Source: an uncultured Clostridia bacterium
Lineage (GTDB): Bacteria; Bacillota; Clostridia; TANB77; CAG-508
Length of the DNA: 47,673 nt
NCBI GenBank assembly: GCA_949045875.1
Contig: CARPYP010000013.1
Span: 1-47,673 of the forward strand
Reading direction: 5' to 3'
Shown: positions 42,285 to 47,673 of the stretch, one piece after another
Layout: each line of letters starts with the position of its first letter
Numbering within the stretch: the first letter of the stretch is position 1
The notes under the pieces: model-generated
What the model was told of the DNA's origin: nothing
Databases searched by the model: none
What the model saw: only the letters and a program-made list of their open reading frames with translations
Program-made: the position numbers and the translations under genes

Positions 42285-44246
42285 TTAATAATTTGTTATT
42301 AATACTTCTTTTGTTAGTTGATTTTTGTTTTTCAAATGATAATTTGAATTACTATAGTTGTAATTCAAGTTATGTATATTGTATTGATTTTCAATAGCCC
42401 AATTTATCAATATCTCATTTTTAGAACCTTTGTGTTCTGTTACATTTGATAGTGCAAATTTTACTCCATGTTTGTCTATTTTATTTAGAAATTCTAATAG
42501 TTCTTTTTCTTTATTTTCGTTCCAACCATCATTTTCATTATAACTTGCATCTCCTAAATAATATGGTGGATCACAATAACAAAAGTCTTTACTTGTTAAT
42601 GTTTCTATTTTGAATTTTTTGTAATCCATGTTTGCAAATGTTATATCTTTAACTGCTAGCTTTCTACAAAAGTCTAATAGGTTTTTTCGTATAGAATTAT
42701 TAAAATCTCTTTTTCCAACTGGTACATTATATTTACCTTTTCTATTAAATCTGATTTGGTGATTAAATGAATATATTACTAGTGTTAAAAATATAAAGTC
42801 TTTGTTTTTTGAATTTTTCATATTATTATAATCTTTTCTTAATTTTAAGTAGTTTTCTTTATTATATTTTCCAAGTCCAGAAGAACTATCCTTTCCATAA
42901 AAATTATGTCCATTTTTATATGTATTACTTAATTTGTATTTTTTAATAATTGTTTCAACTTTATTTACAATATCTATATAATCATAATTTTTAAAGAGTT
43001 CTAATGTTTTAATTAGATTAGGCTCTTTGTCAATTGCTATTATTTTTTTTGCAGTACTATTTGCAGCTACATTTGCTCCTCCACAGAAAAAATCTACAAA
43101 TGTATCTATTTCTTTCGGAAATATATTTTCAAATTGAGGTAATAGTTTATATTTTCCTCCTGTATAATTTAAGGGTGATTTCGCAAAGCTTTCATTGTCT
43201 TTTAGTATCACTTTGCTTCCTTTACTAGATTTTGATGTTTCACACAAAAATAGCCTTTCTTTATGATTTATTGATATACTTTTCCCTGTTGTAAAATTAT
43301 TATATGGTTGCTCAAATACTTTTACTTTTCCCCTTTTTTCTAAAATTTCTTTAATTTGTAAATCTGATATTTTTGCATTACTCCTACTGTTAGCTCTGTC
43401 TCCTGTATTATTATAAGAAACTAAAATATATTTACAATTACAATTTTTTATTAAATCTTCAAATGCATCTATTGCTTTATTTGTACAATATATACTTTTT
43501 AAATTAGTTCTGTCCATTTTTTTAGCAACACCATATACTTTTGGTTTATTCCAAACAGCAACATTTTCTAATAAATGATATGCATCACAATATTGTCTTG
43601 AGTTATAAGGTGGATCAATATAGATTAAATCTGCTTTTACATTTCTAATAAATTCATTTGCATCTTGATTGCTTATATGTGTTTTCTTCTCTCCTCCTTT
43701 TTTTATATCAAGCATATACATATAAAATTTATCTTCTATTTTTTTTATTTTTCTATATGCATCATAGTGCCCAACTGTATTTGCTACTCTATCCATCGAA
43801 TATATTAGGCTTGTTACTAGAATGCTTTTCTCTCTTTCATTAATTTTTTTTTCATTATATCTTTTTTCAATATTATCTCGTATAAATCCTATTTTTTTAC
43901 AATCTTTACTACTAAAATATGTATTACTAAAATTCTCGGAAAAGTAATTTTCTTCATCAATTTCTTTGTTATTATATTCATTTATTATATTTTCTAGTTT
44001 GTTTATATCTACTTTTACAGGCTCAAAAAAAGCTTTGTAACTATAATAATTTGATTTTAAACAATCATTAAAGTATACTTCTTTTCCCGCTTTTACAAAT
44101 AAATCTCCAACTACACCTGTTCCTGAGAATACATCTATAACTGTTTTTATGTCCTTGCAGTTTTCTATAACTGTATTTTCAATAAATTTTAATAATTTAT
44201 ATTTACTACCTAAAAATCTTCTATTGTTTATTTCAAGTTTTTTCAT
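42285..44246 (-). CDS. Two-headed D12-class adenine DNA methyltransferase
   Basis: A 653-residue fusion of two D12-class N6-adenine methyltransferases. The first half has FLGSKYKLLKFIE, motif I DVFSGTGVVGDLF (38-50) and DPPY (211-214). The second has NYTGGKYKLLPQFENIF, VDFFCGGANVAANS and DPPY (559-562). Such fusions, as in M.FokI, methylate the two strands of an asymmetric recognition site, one domain for each. It is the protective partner of the endonuclease gene just upstream. It has its own promoter nested in the endonuclease terminator. Confidence 0.9.
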   Translation of the reverse strand: MKKLEINNRRFLGSKYKLLKFIENTVIENCKDIKTVIDVFSGTGVVGDLFVKAGKEVYFNDCLKSNYYSYKAFFEPVKVDINKLENIINEYNNKEIDEENYFSENFSNTYFSSKDCKKIGFIRDNIEKRYNEKKINEREKSILVTSLIYSMDRVANTVGHYDAYRKIKKIEDKFYMYMLDIKKGGEKKTHISNQDANEFIRNVKADLIYIDPPYNSRQYCDAYHLLENVAVWNKPKVYGVAKKMDRTNLKSIYCTNKAIDAFEDLIKNCNCKYILVSYNNTGDRANSRSNAKISDLQIKEILEKRGKVKVFEQPYNNFTTGKSISINHKERLFLCETSKSSKGSKVILKDNESFAKSPLNYTGGKYKLLPQFENIFPKEIDTFVDFFCGGANVAANSTAKKIIAIDKEPNLIKTLELFKNYDYIDIVNKVETIIKKYKLSNTYKNGHNFYGKDSSSGLGKYNKENYLKLRKDYNNMKNSKNKDFIFLTLVIYSFNHQIRFNRKGKYNVPVGKRDFNNSIRKNLLDFCRKLAVKDITFANMDYKKFKIETLTSKDFCYCDPPYYLGDASYNENDGWNENKEKELLEFLNKIDKHGVKFALSNVTEHKGSKNEILINWAIENQYNIHNLNYNYSNSNYHLKNKNQLTKEVLITNY

Positions 44247-44284
44247 TTTATTATTTCCTTTCGAGGCATCTTATGCACACTGAA

Positions 44285-44313
44285 ATTATAGCAATAAAAA
44301 AAGAGTTTTTCAA
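44285..44313 (-). promoter_or_regulatory. Methyltransferase promoter within the endonuclease terminator
   Basis: Minus strand TTGAAA (44308-44313), 17-bp spacer, TATAAT (44285-44290). The -35 box is inside the loop and stem of the terminator at 44297-44322. Confidence 0.7.
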
Positions 44314-44322
44314 CTCTTTTTT
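44297..44322 (-). terminator. Terminator of the endonuclease gene
   Basis: AAAAAAGAGTT-GAAA-AACTCTTTTTT on the minus strand with a further T. It overlaps the endonuclease stop codon (44321). Confidence 0.8.
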
Positions 44323-46426
44323 ATATAATCTCATTAATAAACTTATCTCTCCAACTCATATCAAAACTAGTTTCGTCTGTTTCAAATAATTTCCTAACAT
44401 TACTAATAATTTCGTTATATTCACTAGATTTTTCCATTAGGGAAATAAGTTCATTATTATTTATCGGCATAATAATTACATTATTAGTGAATTTTTCTTT
44501 ATCAATTGATGATTGAAGTGGAACTGTTGCAACTGCTTTCCAAATATTTATAGTGTTATAGTCAAAATCATCTGCAATAAAGAATGATGTTACAGTTCTA
44601 TTTGTATTATTATTTTCTTCTTCTATTTTAAGATTTATTGAATGCCTCAATACGGGCTCCCATTCTCCCCTTTTTTGACTATTTGTATTCATAAGTGTAG
44701 CTTCTAACATTATAACTTTATCATTTTCATAAATAACTATATCACCTTGTCCTCCCCCTGCATGTATAATTGGCTCAAAATTGGCTGATAATGTTAGATT
44801 ATAACTTCCTAACAAATCAATTTTCTTTCCAGCAAAATAATACCATGCTATTCCAACTATATATTCATATATTGTTGGAACTGTTGCAACTGTACTTACA
44901 ATGTTTTTAATCTTTTGGTCATTCTTTCTATCTCTAAAAAGGCTTAAAATATTTCTTACCTTTTCTATTGGGTATTCTTTTTCTATATACATTTCAAACT
45001 CTAGCTTACGCTTATTGGCAATAATAATTGGTATTTCATTTATATTTGCTCCTTGAAATTCATTTTTAATTTCATTTATAATATTTTCTATGCATTTTTC
45101 ATCTAAATTCAGTATTTCACTTAAAGAACTTATTGTACAAAAGTAACTTTCAATTCCTTCTTCATATTCATAATAAGTACTTGATTCTTCTGAAATATTA
45201 CCCCAAATCTTGTCTTTTAAATAACTATTTTTGAATATACATTTGAATAATTCTTTATATGCTAATTCAACATAACCATTATCAAAACTTATAATTCCTG
45301 TAGCTTTAAATATTCTCTTTGTTGTGTCTGAATATTCATATATACTATCTAGTATTTTAGATTTTGTAAATATCTCATATAAATATTCATTTATATTTCC
45401 ATTAAATAATTCTTTATGCTTTTTTATAAATTCCTCTGGTGTAGGTCTTTCTGCTTTTCTATTAATAAATATATTTTTCCCTATACCAAAGGCTTTATTT
45501 AATATGTCTTTTTCATCTTCAAAAAATGTTAATAATGTATCTAATGTATTTTCGTCTCTTTTTATATAGAACATATATAAGAAATTATAAAATTTCCAAT
45601 ACATCTTAATTATACTTCTACTCTTTTTATTCGTAAATATTTTAGAAAAAGTTTCCTCTTCAATTAGTTCATTATTTTTTAATTCTTCTGGAATATCTAT
45701 TTTAAAATGATTAACAATATCACCACTTTTATAATTGTTTATATACTCATCTATTTGTTCTATTTTCTTATATGGATTACCTCCTTGAATAATTTGCAGA
45801 AAAGTGCTCTCTGTCATTCTTTCATTTTTTAATAGCATGTACAATGCCATGTTAAATGGAGAATAATAACTATTTCTATGATTATCAAATACTCTTAACT
45901 TTAGTAACTGTCTTAGATATATTACATTTATATTATCTATTGGTAGTATCTTTTCTAATCTATCTTTTTTTAAATTGCTCGGATTTAATAATAATCCTCC
46001 AACTTTTGATATTTTACGATGTTCTTCTACAAATCCTAATTTTACAAGATTATTTGTATAATGTCTGGCTCTATCTTCAATACCTTTACTAAATCTATTT
46101 ATAAGGTTTGCATATTTAATTGAAAATTTTGAAATATATTTAATATCATCAGACTCTATAGCATACTTAAACTCTGGATGTTTATCTATCTCTTCCATAA
46201 GCTTATCATAAGGTCCATGCTGTTTAAACACATCTGGTGATAATTCAATAGCTCTTTGATAAAACTTAAATTGTGCTAAACTATTAGGAACAGTATTCCA
46301 TAAGCATTTTTCTTGATTCGTAATTTCGTCTAAAATTACAATATACCCCTGAAGTGCATTAATAACATCGTTTCTTCTTCCGTTTGTGTCCATTAGGTTG
46401 AATATTTGATTTTCCTTTATCTGCAT
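44321..46426 (-). CDS. AlwI-like type IIS restriction endonuclease
   Basis: A 701-residue endonuclease placed directly before the two-headed methyltransferase. The C-terminal nuclease core resembles the AlwI family: GGGQGDIVIYENDK with D562, then VIMLEATLMN with E575 and T577, followed by WEPVLRHSINL. Helical DNA-binding parts fill the N-terminal 500 residues (NGRRNDVINALQG, VGGLLLNPSNLKKDRLEK). AlwI-type enzymes cut a few bases outside an asymmetric site, which fits the methylase design. AGGAGG precedes the ATG. The recognition sequence cannot be read out; the GGATC-type family site is only a guess. Confidence 0.75.
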   Translation of the reverse strand: MQIKENQIFNLMDTNGRRNDVINALQGYIVILDEITNQEKCLWNTVPNSLAQFKFYQRAIELSPDVFKQHGPYDKLMEEIDKHPEFKYAIESDDIKYISKFSIKYANLINRFSKGIEDRARHYTNNLVKLGFVEEHRKISKVGGLLLNPSNLKKDRLEKILPIDNINVIYLRQLLKLRVFDNHRNSYYSPFNMALYMLLKNERMTESTFLQIIQGGNPYKKIEQIDEYINNYKSGDIVNHFKIDIPEELKNNELIEEETFSKIFTNKKSRSIIKMYWKFYNFLYMFYIKRDENTLDTLLTFFEDEKDILNKAFGIGKNIFINRKAERPTPEEFIKKHKELFNGNINEYLYEIFTKSKILDSIYEYSDTTKRIFKATGIISFDNGYVELAYKELFKCIFKNSYLKDKIWGNISEESSTYYEYEEGIESYFCTISSLSEILNLDEKCIENIINEIKNEFQGANINEIPIIIANKRKLEFEMYIEKEYPIEKVRNILSLFRDRKNDQKIKNIVSTVATVPTIYEYIVGIAWYYFAGKKIDLLGSYNLTLSANFEPIIHAGGGQGDIVIYENDKVIMLEATLMNTNSQKRGEWEPVLRHSINLKIEEENNNTNRTVTSFFIADDFDYNTINIWKAVATVPLQSSIDKEKFTNNVIIMPINNNELISLMEKSSEYNEIISNVRKLFETDETSFDMSWRDKFINEII

Positions 46427-46457
46427 ACTGACCTCCTATTTTTTCATAAACACAGTT

Positions 46458-46486
46458 ATTTTATCATGAAAAGTCATTTTTAGCAA
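46458..46486 (-). promoter_or_regulatory. Endonuclease promoter
   Basis: Minus strand TTGCTA (46481-46486), 17-bp spacer, TAAAAT (46458-46463). Weaker than the methylase promoter by consensus match. Confidence 0.6.
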
Positions 46487-46564
46487 TGTTAAAGTGCCCA
46501 TTTTAAATCCTCCCCACAAACGCAAATTTATGCTGTTTTTTATCTCCGTCCCCAAAGACATTTT

Positions 46565-46678
46565 AGAACCTTCCGTCAGCCTTTGGCTGACACCTCCCTT
46601 AGATAAGGGAGGCAAGAATCTTCTCTACCCCTTGGCTCCCTTATTTAAGGGAGCTGTCACGCAGTGACTGAGGGTTCT
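46565..46678. repeat. MITE-like repeat
   Basis: About 114 bp, ending in AGAACCTTCCGTCA and the inverted match to AGAACCCTCAGTCA. Inside are GTCAGCC-TTT-GGCTGAC, TCCCTTA-GA-TAAGGGA and GGCTCCCTTATTTAAGGGAG. It is GC-richer than the surroundings. Similar short non-coding repeats are common in gut Clostridia; no transposase is encoded. It lies in the 46427-46889 gap. Confidence 0.75.
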
Positions 46679-46744
46679 TGTTTTCTTTCTTCATTCTTTT
46701 ATTATATTGTCTTCACTTTTTTTGTAAATGGCAATTTCTTCTAC

Positions 46745-46790
46745 AAAAAACAAGAAAATCCGATTTTGTTTACGGATTTTCTTGTTTTTT
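46745..46790. terminator. Terminator after the RelE/Phd operon
   Basis: AAAAAACAAGAAAATCCG / CGGATTTTCTTGTTTTTT, an 18-bp perfect stem with a 10-nt loop. Its A and T runs let it act in both directions. Confidence 0.8.
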
Positions 46791-46889
46791 AGTTTATTTT
46801 TTATTTGTTAAGTTTTTATTTCAGCTTTGTAATATTTTGCTTGTTTTCTTAGGGAATCAATACTTCTTTATATTAGTTCTCTAACTAAA

Positions 46890-47207
46890 TTAAATCAAAC
46901 CTCCATCTATGTAATTTCTACCACCATAATACATATGCGAAATTAATATTACCTTGTCTTCTTCTATTATTGTATATAATATTACATAGTTGTCTATTAC
47001 CATTCTTCTATATTCTCTATTTAGTCTATCTCTTTTATTAATTTTTGCATATATTTTAGGGGATTCTTTTAGCACTAATATACTTTCTCTTATCTTCTTC
47101 CTTAATCTAATTGAAGCTTTTTCAGCTTTTAACTTTTTATTTATATACTCACATATGTCTTCTATTTCCTCTAAACATGTGTCGGTTATTTTTATTTTAT
47201 ATTTCAT
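46890..47207 (-). CDS. RelE/ParE-type toxin
   Basis: A 105-residue toxin of the RelE/ParE superfamily. Typical parts are MKYKIKITDTCLEEIEDICE, then LRKKIRESILVLKESPKIYA and YRRMVIDNYVILYTIIEEDK. Members cut mRNA at the ribosome or inhibit gyrase; which one applies cannot be told here. The start is the ATG at 47207, 11 bases into the antitoxin's last codons. The frame opens further up at 47243, which would put 12 extra residues inside the antitoxin reading. Coupled to the Phd-like gene. Confidence 0.88.
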   Translation of the reverse strand: MKYKIKITDTCLEEIEDICEYINKKLKAEKASIRLRKKIRESILVLKESPKIYAKINKRDRLNREYRRMVIDNYVILYTIIEEDKVILISHMYYGGRNYIDGGLI

Positions 47208-47436
47208 ATTTTTCTTCCCATTCTTTAAAAACTTCTTCTGCATCTTTTATATTACCATTTCTGTAATCTTCTTCTGATTGTAATAATTTTTGTTCAATTT
47301 CATACTGTAGTAGCTTTTTTCTATATTCTTCCATACTCATAACAATTATATTATTTTTACTATTTCTACTTATTACTATTTCTCCATATTCATTTACTGC
47401 TGTTTCTATTTCCTGTATATTTTTTAATTGTTGCAT
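47197..47436 (-). CDS. Phd/YefM-type antitoxin
   Basis: A 79-residue antitoxin. The N-terminal DNA-binding part is Phd-like (VNEYGEIVISRNSKNNIIV, MSMEEYRKKL) and the acidic tail (EEDYRNGNIKDAEEVFKEWE) should bind the toxin. AGAGGTG precedes the ATG. First gene of the pair and probably the repressor of the operon. Confidence 0.88.
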   Translation of the reverse strand: MQQLKNIQEIETAVNEYGEIVISRNSKNNIIVMSMEEYRKKLLQYEIEQKLLQSEEDYRNGNIKDAEEVFKEWEEKYEI

Positions 47437-47574
47437 ATTATCACCTCTTCTTTACTCTTTCTCTTAATAGTATAACACAAAGCTCCCTCCTTTTAAATAT
47501 TATTTTAAATTTTTAATATATTATTTGTAAATTGTCTTATTATATACTCCTATTTTTTGTAATCTGAAATTTTT

Positions 47575-47608
47575 AACTTTGGAAACATATTTTAATGTTT
47601 CCAAAGTT
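47575..47608. other. 14-bp perfect hairpin at the right end
   Basis: AACTTTGGAAACAT / ATGTTTCCAAAGTT with a 6-nt loop, directly after the partial gene at the window edge. It has no clear T run. Likely its terminator or an RNA end. Confidence 0.55.
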
Positions 47609-47618
47609 AATCTTCTAC

Positions 47619-47673
47619 TTATTTTAAGAATTTTATGTCTTTTATTTCTGGTTCTTTTTTCCTTATTGCCCAT
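47619..47673 (-). CDS. 3' end of a gene cut by the window edge
   Basis: Seventeen codons plus a stop in the frame WAIRKKEPEIKDIKFLK, read into the hairpin at 47575-47608. Too short to identify. The basic, charged ending and following hairpin fit a real gene end, but the frame choice is uncertain. Confidence 0.35.
   Translation of the reverse strand, partial: WAIRKKEPEIKDIKFLK

Noticed and set aside
1..47673. CRISPR arrays, rRNA or tRNA genes
   Set aside because: I saw no regularly spaced direct repeats of CRISPR type, no rRNA-like stretch and no tRNA T-arm signature with matching acceptor stem.

Overview
The window is AT-rich and low-GC, with Shine-Dalgarno sites of the AGGAGG type. It carries the Bacillus/Clostridium gene order ylxM-ffh-rpsP-khpA-rimM-trmD-rplS, a spoVS gene and ymdB. 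This points to an uncultured, probably gut-dwelling member of the Clostridia from a spore-forming lineage. Almost every gene is on the minus strand. The exceptions are a coiled-coil protein near the left end, a small broken membrane-protein gene and a Fic-like gene.

Region 1 (1-13,700) is mainly housekeeping: a repeat-rich coiled-coil protein, trmR, typA, plsC, cmk, a P-loop/Asp23-like fusion, a PIN/AbrB toxin-antitoxin pair, recD2, thiN, spoVS, ymdB, and the ribosome-maturation cluster rplS-trmD-rimM-khpA-rpsP. Region 2 (13,700-28,250) holds ffh-ylxM, a heterodimeric ABC exporter pair, mntP with a structured leader, a three-gene cluster of unknown small proteins, a remnant antitoxin, comEC (frameshifted near its end), an SH3-NlpC/P60 wall hydrolase and a Fic-like protein whose catalytic His is Gln.

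Region 3 (28,442-42,171) is the most unusual part. A giant cyclic beta-1,2-glucan synthase-like gene (GT84 plus GH94, about 2,690 codons) is split by a 5.66-kb mobile element. The two gene pieces sit on either side of the element, each ending at an identical 12-bp sequence. Removing the element and one copy of the 12-mer restores the reading frame exactly. The element carries a large serine recombinase with a small upstream ORF, a DUF1186/SEC-C protein and an AAA ATPase of the DUF4143 type, and no transfer genes. The recombinase itself needs a +1 frameshift, at TTT-CGG.

The same TTT-CGG +1 configuration is found at the 3' end of comEC. By eye I found no other in-frame CGG codon in roughly 13,900 codons of the window. 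This raises the possibility that an avoided or poorly decoded CGG drives +1 frameshifting, although two independent one-base indels remain a simpler explanation.

Region 4 (42,285-47,673) has a type IIS-like restriction-modification system (two-headed D12-class adenine methyltransferase plus an AlwI-like endonuclease), a MITE-like repeat, a RelE/Phd toxin-antitoxin pair and the tail of one further gene. Small palindromic repeats of several families are scattered between genes. One of them sits in frame inside the glucan synthase gene.
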